Assembly (NCBI RefSeq): GCF_023898315.1
Contig: NC_064622.1
Location: forward strand, 173,682,178 to 173,746,177
Direction: 5' to 3'
Length of the DNA stretch: 64,000 bases
From: Schistocerca nitens
Taxonomy: Eukaryota; Arthropoda; Insecta; Orthoptera; Acrididae
The notes beneath the pieces are model-generated. The model was not told the DNA's origin and did no database searches. It saw nothing but the letters and a program-made list of their open reading frames with translations. A program made the position numbers and the translations under genes. Below are positions 1-12,219 of this stretch, in pieces (position 1 is the stretch's first letter; the number at the start of each line of letters is the position of its first letter).

Positions 1-587
1 CGCTACGAGGTGGCAGGGCAGGAATGAAGAAATGCACTGGGGCATGCACCAACTATTAACCAGTACAAAGAAAGACAAATCGGACAGAATACTGCCACAA
101 CCTCTTTTTAGCTGATAATAATACATCTTTTTATATCGAATTAATCAGCAACCAGTTGCAAACAGAAGATGAATTTCAGAATATCAAAATTAAGGATGAA
201 AGGTCTTAAAAATTTAAATATAAAAAAATGGTACACCTTTTAACTATCTCTCACTTGCGAGTGTTAGCAATAAAATACATGCTGTATATTGCTGAGGTTC
301 TAAACAAATTCAAGAGCAATATGTAATACGATAATGAATCCATTAATACAACAAGAGCTAATAAATGCTTACACGTAGTTCATAGTGGCGGTACAAAAAC
401 GGTATAAGGAAGCCAAGCGCAGACGTCACGCCAGAAGTGGAGTAAATCGGCTAAAGATATGCATATCTTTAAGGTGTTCTCGGGGTGGAGATCAGAGAAA
501 ACCGTACACAACTATAGCTTCCGTACGGCATAAACCAAAAAAAGTATGTGCACATAAGCGGAGTAATAAATAATACAAAACCTAATG
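1..587. other. AT-rich stretch with no recognised feature
   Basis: No gene, repeat or RNA is recognised here. The small open frame at 385-573 has an Arg/Lys-rich composition, no recognisable domain and no neighbouring coding signal, so I do not call it a gene. Confidence 0.4.
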
Positions 588-599
588 AGGACATAGATG

Positions 600-792
600 G
601 TTCAAATGGCTCTGAGCACTATGGGACTCAACATCTCAGGTCATAAGTCCCCTAGAACTTAGAACTACTTAAACCTAACTAACCTAAGGACATCACACAC
701 ACCCATGCCCGAGGCAGGATTCGAACCTGCGACCGTAGTAGTCCCGCGGTTCCGGACTGCAGCGCCAGAACCGCTAGACCACCGCGGCCGGC
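600..792 (-). mobile_element. tRNA-derived SINE, full length, with 12-bp TSD
   Basis: Read on the minus strand, the copy starts with a tRNA-like head (near 790-700) containing an A-box-like stretch and a B box GGTTCGAATCC, followed by a body with TGTCCTTAGGTTAGTTAGG and a 3' end in GCCATTTGAACCAT. It is flanked by a perfect 12-bp direct repeat AGGACATAGATG at 588-599 and 793-804, the signature of LINE-driven retrotransposition. The tRNA-like head is a pol III promoter relic and not a functional tRNA gene. The family is repeated many times in this window and, from memory, is very abundant in locust genomes. Confidence 0.9.
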
Positions 793-804
793 AGGACATA
801 GATG

Positions 805-1400
805 AAAAGCGGCACTGTGGATGGGAAATTTGGGAAATAATCACTGTAGTGAGGTCGATAGCATGCTAGTAGGGGAACCCGTCAACAAAGTGTGAAGCGC
901 AACATTGACTGGAACCTGTGAATGCAGTAAGGAGAGAGACAACTCTCTTTCATTAGCTAATATTAAGTATCGGAGAGTGATTATAGAGAAAAAGATAATA
1001 CTAAATACATCTTTTGTTGTAAGTGTCTTTAATTTAAATGTTGTACATACGAGGGGCGTTCCATATTGATTTATACTTCAATTTCTCCCATCGTTCGTTG
1101 CGCGCCCTTCGATTCATCATTACAGTAGGTAGGATATGTGAGTTGCACTTTCATCTAACGGTAGGCGGCAGGACAATCATTGGAGTTGTAACACCAGCAC
1201 AGCACTGGCCAATTTCCCAACTACTATTCTTACATGAGCGGACGACGTGGAGTGGAGTATCATCGATGTTGGACAACACTGGACGACGTGGCTTCTGTGG
1301 AAGAAGGGTGTGGACACTGTGGATATTCACCGGCGATTGGTGGCAGTGTGTGAAGGGTGGACACCGTCATGGGAAGTGGTCTTGCAATTCCCTATATGAG
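805..1400. other. Unassigned stretch
   Basis: The piece at 1050-1070 (GAGGGGCGTTC) resembles the kind of motif seen at ends of some mariner-type elements, but no partner repeat was found. The open frame at 1038-1469 crosses into the neighbouring retrotransposon 3' end and is not a gene. Confidence 0.3.
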
Positions 1401-1404
1401 TCGA

Positions 1405-2445
1405 CGTGTACATCATACTCCGCAAGCCACTTAATGGTGTGTGGCGGAGAGTACCTTTTACACCACTAACTGAGCCCTCAAACCATTTTCCACTCGCGAA
1501 TAGCACGTGGGAAGAATGATTATCGGTAAGCCTCTGTATTGGCTCTAATTAGTAGAATTTTCTCCTCGTGGTCATTACGCGAGACGTATGTGGGGGAAGT
1601 AAAGTGTTGCCCGTCTCCTCGGAAAGTGATCTCTCGAAACCTCTCCGTGATGCACAACGCTTCTCTTGTAACGTCTGCCAGTGGAGTTTGTTGATCATCT
1701 CCATAACGATCTCGCGGCGGTTAAACGATCCCGTGACGAAACGCGTTGCTCTTCGTTGGATCTTCTCTACCGCTTCTATCTGTCCTACCTGGTACGGATC
1801 ACAGGTAGATTAACAATACTCAAGAATCGGTCGAACAGGCGCCTTGCAAGCCACTTCGTTCGTGGACGAGTTACATTTCCTTAAGATTCTTCCTATGAAT
1901 TTGAGTCTGTCCTCTGCTTTTCCCACTATTTGTTTTATGTAATCATTCCACTTAAGGTCACTGAGGACAGTTACGGTGGATACTGTTTCCCGCGATTTGT
2001 TATCAATAGTGTAGCTTTACAGCAGTGGGTTTCTTTTCCTATGTATGCACAATACGTCACATTTATTTACGTTCAGGATCAACTGCCACTGCCTGCACCA
2101 TTCAGTAATTCCATGGAGGTCATTCTGCAAATCGTTACTATCTTCTGGCGTTTCTACTTTGTTATAGACAACTCATCATCTGAGAACAGCGTCAAAGATC
2201 CGACGCTTTCTACTAGATCATTTATATATATGTTGTAAACAGTAAGGGCTCTATCACACTCCTGACGATTTTGTTCTATTAAGAGCAAGGAAGTCTTGAA
2301 TCCAGCCGAAAATCTGCTCCAATACTCGATAAGCTCGTATTTTTTTTTCACTGAATGTCATTTCGGGGCGGACTCAAATGCCTTCGTGAAGTCAAGGAAC
2401 AGGGAGTCAACCTGAGCGCCGTTGTCGGAAAACCCCGGCTGCCTT
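1405..2445 (-). pseudogene. CR1/Jockey-type non-LTR retrotransposon RT remnant (3' part)
   Basis: The minus strand encodes, in broken frames, the second half of a non-LTR reverse transcriptase. An FLDFTKAF motif (the RT motif A region) lies near 2390-2410, followed by an IYINDLV stretch and FSDD near 2180-2240. FSDD stands at the place of the catalytic FADD/YADD box, so an alanine is replaced by serine. Further on come TEWCRQWQL, LNVNKC and the C-terminal segment AVEKIQRRATRFVTG near 1740. Several stops and frameshifts make it non-functional. The sequence around 1400-1460 (CCGCAAGCCACTTAATGGTG) matches the 3' end I recall for an abundant orthopteran CR1-like family. The 5' half of the element is absent. 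Confidence 0.75.
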
Positions 2446-2853
2446 CGCTGAAGCGAGGTTCCAGGTACTGGGCCACCAAGCGACTCGCCTCACTTGGCCC
2501 CTTTAACTCCTGTAGGCCCTCCTTGATCCACTTTTCTGGAGTCTGTAGCACTCACTGTGGGGCTGTTACTCGCAGTTCCTAGAAGTTTGCCAAATGACAC
2601 CCGCGCGGAGGCTTCTTCATAGCTCCGAACAAGTGATATTCAGAAGGGGAAAAGTACACGAAGTGTATGAATCTTGCCATGAGATTCCCAACTGGCAGAG
2701 CTTACATAGCAACAGTCGATTCCGGCCGTCTCACCTTTCAAATTTAGCGAAATGCTTACAGTTCCTCTTAAAAAGACAAACACGCTGGTTGTAAGATCTT
2801 GGTTGATATAAGTTTTAAGCGTATTGCACATAAACAGAATGAAGTGCTCTTCT
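2446..2853. other. Flank between RT remnant and solo LTR
   Basis: Overlapping open frames on both strands (2348-2551 minus, 2355-2582 plus) cover part of this stretch but show no recognisable domain. They may be upstream RT sequence too decayed to identify. Confidence 0.25.
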
Positions 2854-3416
2854 TGTAAGTAGGCTGTTTAGGTTTTCTTATTGGTAACGCCACGTAGCGC
2901 TCTGTATGAGAATCACTGGCTGTGCTGTGTGCAGTCTGTGGGTAGTTTGCATTGTTGTCTGCCATTGTAGTGTTGGTCAGCTGGATGTTAACAGCGCATA
3001 GCGTTGCGCAGTTGGAGGTGAGCCGCCAGCAGTGGTGGATGTGGGGAGAGAGATGGCGGAGTTTTGAAATTTGTAAGACTGGATGTCATGAACAGCTATA
3101 TATATTATGACTATTAAGGTAAATACATTGATTGTTCTCTATTAAAATCTTTCATTTGCTAACTACGCCTATCAGTAGTTAGTGCCTTCCGTAGTTTGAA
3201 TCTTTTATTTAGCTGGCAGCAGTGGCCCCACGCTGTATTGCAGTAGTTCGTGTAACCAAGATTTTTGTGAGGTAAGTGACTTGTGAAACGTATAGGTTAA
3301 AGTTAGTCAGGGCCATTCTTTTGTAGTGATTTTTGAAAGTCAGATTGCATTGCGCTAAAAATATTGTGTGTCAGTTTAAACACAGTCATGTATAATTTTT
3401 CTAAAGGGACGTTTCA
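2854..3416 (+). mobile_element. Solo LTR related to LTR element 2
   Basis: It starts TGTAAGTAGGCTGTTTAGG and ends GGGACGTTTCA, and is clearly homologous along its length to the inverted LTRs at 28089-28693 and 36526-37128. Shared blocks include the GCCACGTAGCGCTCTGTATG region, the GGCGGAGTTTTGA region and ATTGCGCTAAAAATATTGTG. No gag or partner LTR in the same orientation adjoins it. The flanking 4-mers TTCT (2850-2853) and CTCT (3417-3420) match at three of four bases, compatible with a decayed 4-bp TSD. This is what LTR-LTR recombination of a full element would leave. It is more diverged than the paired LTRs, so probably older. Confidence 0.85.
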
Positions 3417-3728
3417 CTCTGCCTACTTTCAATGGCAGAAAATCTCGCTTCTGTATCGTGAAACTTCTGCGAAATAAAAGGGGTGCATGTTTCACGCGAT
3501 TCTCTCTATACTTGTCCAAAAAACATCTGTCTCCTATTGTGAATTGTTCCTGATACATTTTTTGTAGTTCTGAGATAGTCCATGGTTACTCCGTAATTAT
3601 GGAAATTCTGAAGTTTGTAAAGAACCTAATTTACTTACATTTCTAGTTTTTCATACTTGACGTTTACTCAAGTTTATATTTCAGTACTAAGTCTTTGTTA
3701 GCATGTAGATTGTACTACTGCGTTGCCG
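3417..3728. other. Unassigned flank
   Basis: AT-rich sequence between the solo LTR and LTR element 1. Nothing recognised. Confidence 0.3.
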
Positions 3729-5619
3729 TGAGAGGCACCCTGTAGGTGCTCATACTGTGGCATCAAGCAGTCAGGCATGCAAGATGAGTGGTCTGCCAAG
3801 CGAGTGGATTCATTCTTATTTATCGAGTAACATGAACTCTCGTACTCACAATTCAGTTACAAATTATCCTCCTGTGTGAATAATACGCAACGGAAACGCA
3901 CATCTGACTATCAGTAATTTACAGAACTCTGACTGTTCACTACGCACTGGCAATACCACATTTTCTTTTTGTCTTTTATTTAACGGCTTTTATCAACACG
4001 TGGCCATCGCACTGAATATGAGTGGCGCACACATTATAAATTCTGGATATCATGACAACATACAATTCGAAGGAAAAGGCCACCAATCTTTTTCTTTTCA
4101 CTATCTTATTTATTCCGATAAATTCTATAACCTAAACACACAAATTCTATAACCTACAACAATAACACATGAGAAATTCCGCCCAGTGGGCATGGCTTTA
4201 CATTGGTGAATCTCTATCTTATGGTCTCGTAACTATTTGACGCTACAGTGCACTTTCTGGATAGGATGGTGGATCTTTTATTATTTCTCACACTTCGACT
4301 CTCACATTCATCATCACGAAACTTTCCTCCAGACCGACAGTACAAAAGGAACACGCATAACCCACTAATCTTTTGAAACTACCTTGCTACTCTCCCATGC
4401 AAACCACACATACCCAAATTACATGACATACACCACACTACAACATGGAATACAATACAATAAATAGTCACAACACTATCACTTTCAGCTCTCCCACTTC
4501 AATTAGTATTTATCCCAGTTTCACATGACACTGCCCCACTTTGTAATTCTACTTTCCTACTATGAACTCTGGAGATATATGCACGTCTTCCTGTGCAATG
4601 CAAGCCAAGTGGCGTTACTGGATAGACGGCCGACTCACCTTGCTTCTCTCTCAGAGTTTGAATCTAGCGTCACACGGAATCATATCACGCAAAGTAATAT
4701 TAAGAACATATCCATCACACACGCGAGTCCTCAACTGATACCATGGACGAGTACTTCTCTTTATCCTTTGTCTCATACACAGATTGAGACTCACACAGTA
4801 CTCACCACGTGGAAGTACTCGCCTCTAATTTCAAGTCCTGCACACGCCATTTCTTAAATATTTCAACTTATGGTACACACGCTATTTCTTAAATATTTCA
4901 ACTTATTGTACACACGCTAGTAATTCAGCTTAACTTAAGGACACGGAAGTATTTCAACTTATTGCTACACGTGGTTTCATTGTGACCATTGGTCACTTCC
5001 GAAGATTACTACAATCCCATTAATATTACCTGCCTGACATTTAATTCTCCCCACAAAAGTTCCTGAAATAGAGAAATTATTATTTCAAACTACTCTTAAA
5101 TATTCCACATGCATACCATGTCTCCACTCTCTTGTCTTTACGGAGCACAACTAAAACAGGTCTTAACAGCACAAGATCCAGTGGCAGAGTGCTGAAACAT
5201 GGCCGTTCTTCAGGTCCTCTCACACCTCTGCTGAAGTGGGGGAGTACCTTGCTACCGTATTGGTCAGCCACATTTCAGGTGCTCAAAGCTCAGGTAAATT
5301 TCATCTCTTTGGTCCCACCAAAGGTGGCCAAAGGATCGTCTCAAGATGATCATATATTCACATTCACTATCTGTGGTTAGCAGACGACCATACATTCATT
5401 CATGTCACAGATCTCACCAAACTGGATGTAGGAATTTATTTTGTGGGAGTGCACATGAGATCAATTAAATAAATAAATTTTCATTCTTTCCCACACTGGT
5501 ATCCAGCTTCGCTGTATTAATTGAAATAGAGTTATTTTACAAAAAAATGTGTTGTTCTGACAAAAATAATGAAATATGTTGTACCTATTTTCAATGTCGG
5601 GCGGTACTGTACCCTTTCA
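3729..5619 (-). repeat. 3' LTR of LTR element 1
   Basis: Direct repeat of 12220-14112. The two LTRs share small open frames such as 5132-5380, which are coincidental. Within it a 35-bp tandem pair (…TTTCTTAAATATTTCAACTTA…) lies at about 4849-4918 and recurs in the other LTR. On the minus strand the interior just before this LTR reads GGGTAGCCGGTGG, a weak polypurine-tract candidate. Confidence 0.9.
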
Positions 5620-8600
5620 CCACCGGCTACCCATGCAGAAAAAAATGGCATGGTACTATCCTTGCAATGCGAGGGTGGTTCCGATTTTTTTAAGAAAACT
5701 GTATTAGAACAAATGTAGCATGTCATCGAAATAACCAGGAGGAGACCTTAGCCCCTGGTGACCTCAAATAGACGACCAAATGCTGTTACTTTACCAAATT
5801 ATTGACACAGTTGTTCCATTATTGTACTCTCCACAATCCAGAGTAACGTAAACATACAAATTTACAACAATCCACATGACAAATAAAACATTAAATCATA
5901 CAAATAAAAAATAATGTTGAGATAAAAATTTGCTTAGTTACTGGGATCTTCGTTATTTTTATGAGTAATCCAAACTTCACTAATTCTATGACAAATAAAA
6001 AAAAATACTAATTGTACTCATGAAATTTTAAATAGCTCACCGTCCAAACACAGAACAAGTAATCTGACATTCATAAATTGCGTTGTAATACTCTTTACAC
6101 GGCAATGTCTAACTACAAAACAAAATCAACAAAAGAAAAAAATTTCGTACACTAGTTACATGTAGAATATCAGGCTCCATACCATTACTCTAAAATGTAC
6201 ATCAAACCTACGGACAAATTAAACTGAGACAAAAAAAAACAATGAAATATACCACAGGTTACATACTGGTTACGTAATATAGTCAACCTAAGACATCATG
6301 TTATACCTCGTTAACTATCATCACTTAAGCAATTGCCACCACTACTCGACTGTGAGTTTAACCTTATCCTTGTCCACCAGTACAAATACCTGCTGCTGAG
6401 CCAGTCATTCCATCAACTTTGATCAATACACGCAGTAAATAGTTTAACAATTAGTGCTTGAATCCACCAGTAGCTCTCGTATCTTACACTACTGCTCATT
6501 TCTCTGTTGTTACACATTTGGACGACAAGAACTTGCATTTCGACTAGCCTTCGTTACACTTTATTGTGAAATATCACCACTGTGATAATGAAAATAAGTG
6601 GCTTCAGTCAACACACCAACAAGATCATTACTGTCCATGACATCAAAATGCATCAATTAATTCCGATATTTGTTGTGCAATGCAAACTCTTGTCCCCTGT
6701 GACAACTTTACTGACCTATGCAACAAGAGCCACTACGTTAGTATTACGCCACTGGCTAATAATTAAAGCATCATTGTACCAAATTTTCTAATAAACGTGC
6801 TATGTGAACTGGTAGCCCAGAACTAACAAAAAAAAACACTAACTATTCTAAACACAAATGTTAATGAAATACAATTACACTTGCTGTCCCTTCAGGAATG
6901 AAACATATAAAAAAAATTTACACAATTACAAGTACAAATATATTATTCCCTATCTTGCGAGTCACACGGAATCATTTCATTCTGTGATTTTCTTGGGGTC
7001 AAAAAAGTTGCTGACAGGTTCCCCAGAAACACTGTCTCGGTGTCAAAGCTCTCCCATGGTTACCCGGACGAAAGTCTTTAAGTCACTCAAATTGGCATTT
7101 TGAACACACATTGAACAGTAAACTGTATCTCACATTAAACACAAATGTCATAGTCACTCTCAGAGTACCATCCACACGAATCTGGTCGTCCAAAAATGGC
7201 CCTACAACTACTATTACCCACAGTTCTGTCCTTTCAGTTCATGGTGTAATTAAAAGTCGTAAGTTCCAGCAAACAGCACTTATTCCCACACCAATTAAAG
7301 AAATGTCTCCTACTACAAATGCAAATGTCAATGTCCCACTTTAGTTTCTTGCATTCATACAATAATTAGTCACCAAACGACAACTGTCCTCTTTAAGTAT
7401 ACCAAGCGTCCCACATGCAATTCACAAAGCACACTTAACAAGTCACTGCCAAAAGTTTATGGATCCCACCGTTCAGTGGTCAAGACAAAACAAAACAATC
7501 GTCCTGTCTGCTAAAGACAAAATCTTTTCCACCACTCACAACGTGGAAACACCAGTCCTTCACTTTCCACCTTATGGAGACATAAGAGCAGTCATCTTGT
7601 TTCACGGCTCCACAGTCCAGTACTAGTTAATAGTTGCTGGTAAAAAATGCCCGCTGGACTCTGCCGCGCCTCGTTCATTCTGCCGTGGCGCCGCCGCACG
7701 AGCCGTTGATCAGAAGAAACCACCCGCTGTTGCCTCTGCGGGATACTTTCCTCAGTCGTAAGGGTGGTGGAACTTATGAATGGCCAGTGGTACGTGCGTG
7801 TCACCCCAGGCTGTTGACCTGCTGTAGTGGGCGCGTGGAGTGTACCCCGACCGGCAGTGGAGTGGGGAGTGCACCGGCTCTGTTGCCTCTCCCATGGCTA
7901 CGACACCCAATCAGTCAGACCCTTCCGTGCATATCGCAACGTTACAGACAAAAGGATATTCTTACAGTATTTAAATGCTCATTGATTACATGTATGATCT
8001 ATTAGATACACTGGTAATAAAAGAATCTTTGTTCCAAAAAACGTAAAATCATACACCCTAGTTTTCTACACATACAACATCAACATTTATCCCTTTTCTA
8101 TATACGGCCCACACTTGTGCTATTGATTGTACCTGTCGTCCCTCATACAAAACATGAAAGTCTAAAAAAAAAAAAAGGAATAAGAAACAATCTATACAGC
8201 TCATAATTACAATATCATATAGTAGACTACTCTAACATCCTATCACAGTGAAAATATTAGAAACTGTTTATTCTAAAAATACAATATACAGTGAACCTTT
8301 GTGCTTGTGACAGACTGAAATTAATACCCCTTGAAAGTGTTCTAACAAAAAAATAAGAAATAATCTACACAGCTCTCAATTACCTACCACATGTTATTAA
8401 ATAGTAAACTACTTTAACATCCTAACACAATAAACATTTTAGAAACTGATGACTCTAAATCTACAACATACAATGCACCTTTGTGCTTGTGACAGACTGA
8501 AATTAGTATCTGTTTATATATTTTACCTTTTTATTATATATATCAACATTTCTAGGACATGTATGTACCATCCACATAATGTCAGATCCTGACCTGCCAT

Positions 8601-10500
8601 CGAGGTTCATCCAAATCAAACAATAACACAATAATGTTTTAGTTATGGATCGGTAGCATCCCCTTTACAGGAGTGTGCGTATTGATCACACTACTCTACG
8701 ACTCTCACTTACCAGACATCACATTTTCCTTCTCATTCAATCCATCAATACACTAACAGAATAGGTCTAGAAGTCAGCTAACCTTAACACCACCACAGTC
8801 ACGACAACATACCATACCTTTGCTCCCTTATACTCAACCACGTAACACATGAAGCTGTTTCGGAGATAGCGTTCCAGTCTCCGAATTCGTCCTTTCACTC
8901 TGGCACCTCTCTCCATCGGCTTACCTCTGCATTCACTTTACCGATTATTCATCCTGCTAAATATCAACTTAGAATTGCGACATTTCATCTACGAACAAAA
9001 AATACACAAATTATTCATCCTGCAAAATAACTGTACACATTCTTGGTACCGATTTGATTAGTCATACTGGTACCAGGCTTCAACAACAACAACAAAAATT
9101 ATTTTTTTTCATATTGCAAATGTTATGGTAAGAATTAGATTTACACTTATATTACATCTTACGTCAGTATTCCACAACGTTCACCATCTGGATCTCATAC
9201 TCCCTTTATGTCCCTTCACGTTGTGCAGTTGTCCTCATCTCTTTATTCGTATTTCGGCTCTCCGTCCATCCATTACTCCATCATTTCCTGGTCTTCCTTC
9301 GCCATTGGCATCAATCTCTATTGCAGCATACACAGGCCTCTCTGTAACATACATCTAAGACATCTCCACATTATTAATTCTACTCACCTTTATTTGCCAC
9401 TGTTTCATCACGTCGAATCTCTCTTTATTAATCACACTGCTTCACGTCGCTTTTCTCCTTAAATATCACCTTTATCAACTACTATTTATCACGTCGCTTC
9501 TCTCACTATCTACCATCTTTATCCACTCATTAATCACCACGTCGTTTCTGCTTGATCCTTATTCATACAACAAAAAATACGTACATTCACCACTCTGTCG
9601 ACTCCTGTTCATGACTCATTCGACCAGTCTATTCCGTCATACTTCCTGACATCCCGCCTGAAAATTGCTATGTTCGATTTGACCCTGCACAACGTTACAC
9701 ACCACAAATAAATACACTGACTATCTACCATAAATTGCCTACTTTCGATCTATCCTTAACTTTTCCATAATTTGATGTTAGAAATGTGATGAAGCCCACA
9801 CGATTGTTTTCCCTTGATCGTCTCAATCAGTACAGCATTTTCATGGACAATCAGCCACACTCTGAATGGTCCACTATACACAGTAAAGAATTTGCTAGTT
9901 AGGAATCTAAGCTTACATGAAAATTAAATGTGTGCAGAGAATACAAGCTGGGAGAAATGGGCAGCCCAAGTGTTAGAAACTTTGGTGCTAGTGGCCTCTT
10001 TCCCTAACACCAGATTCCGAACAACCATACACAGCACCTCATTATAACTGTCACCACGAGAATGACATACTATATGTCAGACAGCAGCTAATCTAAAAAC
10101 TTCGATCACATTGCTGATATTACCTGTAACAGCAGTATAAACGTACCCTATTCCATACAGATCACAATGTTTACTTTTTACATTACGTGTTAAGTACCTG
10201 CAATAATCAAATCACACTAATTAAACTGGACTCATTGGCATTATTACAACACATTTTTTTAGCAACTGGTTTGTTTTGAGGAAACAGTCTTTTACTTTAG
10301 TGTTCGAGATAAAAATTTGCAAATTTTGCTCTGAGAGACCAGCCTAACAGATGCCATTACTGGTGTTTTATTCTCTGATCAGAAGTATGATATTTGCATT
10401 CCTACATATCAGTAGAGTATGTCTGTTACATAGACAATTTTCAGTGCCAGCGGCATGTGTTTTAAGTCAAGATGCTAAGGGCTGATATGTTGGATTAGTT
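5620..10500 (-). other. Interior of LTR element 1 without coding capacity
   Basis: About 4.9 kb between gag and the 3' LTR. I see no RT box (YxDD), no integrase zinc finger and no long frame on the minus strand. A GC-richer patch lies at 7650-7910 and gives incidental frames on both strands. A diverged tandem pair of about 170 bp lies at 8163-8510. An ACAACAACAACA run is near 9080. The stretch may be structural RNA or replaced pol, but nothing in it identifies a function. Confidence 0.55.
8163..8510. repeat. Diverged tandem duplication, about 170 bp x 2
   Basis: Blocks at 8163-8335 and 8340-8510 align throughout: AATAAGAAAnAATCTAnACAGCT, then TAGTAnACTACT, then ATCCTAnCACA, and both end with CTTTGTGCTTGTGACAGACTG. 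The internal duplication lies inside LTR element 1. Confidence 0.8.
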
Positions 10501-10504
10501 TCTC

Positions 10505-11981
10505 CTATTCTTCAATCCAATATGACAAGAATGAAATGCCAGGATTCCATGCTCTCCTGTCATTCTGATAGTTTCTGCCATTCCCATCCTCGACTCTGTC
10601 TGACCTATGAGTCGTGTCTCCATTTACGATGTTGCTCTCATTACCAAGTTCCTGTAACAAGTGCTGAAATGACGAAGAATCATCTAAGCCTCTGCCTGCT
10701 ATCACTATATCCCTGCGCAATTTCACTGGCAACTTCGTTATACAAATCCTAAAGAGCTCCCCAGGTTCGTATGGCACATCCAAATACCTATTTCGTCTCA
10801 GCATTTCCTGATAGCACGCCACTGGATCTCTTATACCACCTTCGTTACAATTTGGCATCATCAATATGCTTTGCGTAACCTGGTCCTGCTTACTTCTCGA
10901 CCAGAATTCATTTAAATAGTTACTAAAGTCTTTAATAACTTCCTGCATTTTCGCTCTAGCCTCGTCCCTCAAATGGTTACACACAAACTTCATTTTTAGG
11001 AGGAGTCCCCACGATGAAGGTAATGAATCTTGAAATTGAGACAGCCTTGGACTATACCCAGTTGGGTTTACCACCTGTTTTATCCAACAACCGTTCTTCT
11101 AACTCTCTGAGTTCGTCTTCCTCTTTCTGCCTATTTTCGTTTTTTGAATTTATCTCACTCTCCCTCTGCAATCTACCTGGTGGTGTGTCACCTTCGCTAC
11201 TGCACGCTAATTGCAACTGTGCTAGTTCTTCCCTATGTTTCCTACTTATTTCTAATTGCGCCTCTTTAAGTTGTAACAGTGATTGTATCTCCCCCTGGTT
11301 GGCATAAACCTCTCGCTGCGTACTGTCAGAGCCTGTCTCGCCTCTTATACTGAGCTTTTCTACATCTGCACTAATCGTATTCATTCTGACCACTACCTCT
11401 TTGATTCGCTCGTCTGGCAACACGTCCCTATGTTCAGTAGTATCACTCTCTATTGCAAATATTCGTACCTCCAAATTATTAGCTTTTTCTTTCACGGCGT
11501 CACATACTTCCTTCAACGCACCCAGATTCTTCTCCCCCTCATATAACCGATTATTAACGGCGGGCAGATGCTCATCGATAACTGTGTGTAGCTTCCTCAT
11601 TACCACTTTATTTCCCTTATCCAATGCCTCCATACTTTCCTTACTATCTTTATCCATCGCTTCCAATGTTTCCTTAATCTCCCTATCTCTCTCCTTATTA
11701 CCTCTATTCATCGCTTCCAATCTTTCCTTATTATCTTTATCCATCCTCTGTAAAAACAGCAGTAGCATTTCACTGCATACCTGACCTAGTCCCGGCTCGC
11801 CCGCATCGTCAAGAAAAGCCCCCATTTGTGGACAAAGCCCACCGCATAAAGGATCACCTAGCCGCAGTCCGCTGAACAATTCAGCCCCTTCCGAGTGTTT
11901 GCCGTTTTCGCTCATTAACCCATGGTCGACAGCTACTTCCTGCCGCACTGCTACGTTCACGCCAGAATCACTATTCTCCAT
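10505..11981 (-). pseudogene. gag: gag-like gene of LTR element 1 (frameshifted)
   Basis: Gag would form the particle that packages the element's RNA. A 309-codon frame runs from the ATG at 11981 to 11052. It is acidic, then strongly coiled-coil, with repeated LEAM/MDKD segments near residues 80-125 and a long Glu/Lys-rich helix to the end. The reading then continues in another frame (about 11074-10505) with a capsid-like segment holding FWSRSKQDQV, MLRRNRYL, ELFRICITKLP and LRRDIVIAGR. This second part matches the gag of LTR element 2 at 33552-34233. Compared with that protein, the link between coiled coil and capsid is missing, so a deletion with frameshift is likely. No CCHC knuckle was seen. 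It lies just inside the 5' LTR, as gag should. Confidence 0.75.
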
Positions 11982-12196
11982 GGTGACTACACTTTTCGAC
12001 TACGACCTAGTTACTACGGACATTAGGCAAAAAAAATTATACAACGATCTTCCAACCTTACATGACGTAGCAAGCGATTACATAAAACAAATAAAAGATC
12101 CTCACCAATCCAGAAAGAAAATGCAAACAAAAAAATTTTACTTCTTAGCGCTATCACAATACATTAAAAAAAAATCTTCAGCAAACCCTAACAGCA

Positions 12197-12219
12197 GAAT
12201 CCTGTCAGGGTCGAAATTA
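12197..12219 (-). other. Primer-binding-site-like sequence of LTR element 1
   Basis: Directly inside the 5' LTR the minus strand reads TTTCGACCCTGACAGGATTC. LTR element 2 has TCGACCCTGCCAGGATAC at the same place. The core resembles the complement of an arginine-tRNA acceptor/T arm, but the expected TGG (pairing with CCA) is not present right after the LTR. The tRNA assignment is an inference. Confidence 0.45.

Noticed and set aside
1038-1469. 143-codon plus-strand frame
   Set aside because: It overlaps the antisense 3' end of a CR1-like element and has no domain.
4849-4918. Direct repeats considered as a CRISPR-like array
   Set aside because: It is only a two-unit tandem duplication within an LTR, with no spacer structure, in a eukaryotic context.
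5132-5380. Identical 82-codon frames at 5132 and 13625
   Set aside because: They are identical because both lie in LTRs of the same young element, not because of protein conservation.
7634-8005. 123-codon frame in the GC-rich patch of LTR element 1
   Set aside because: It is on the strand opposite to the element, is matched by a similar frame on the other strand, and has no recognisable domain.
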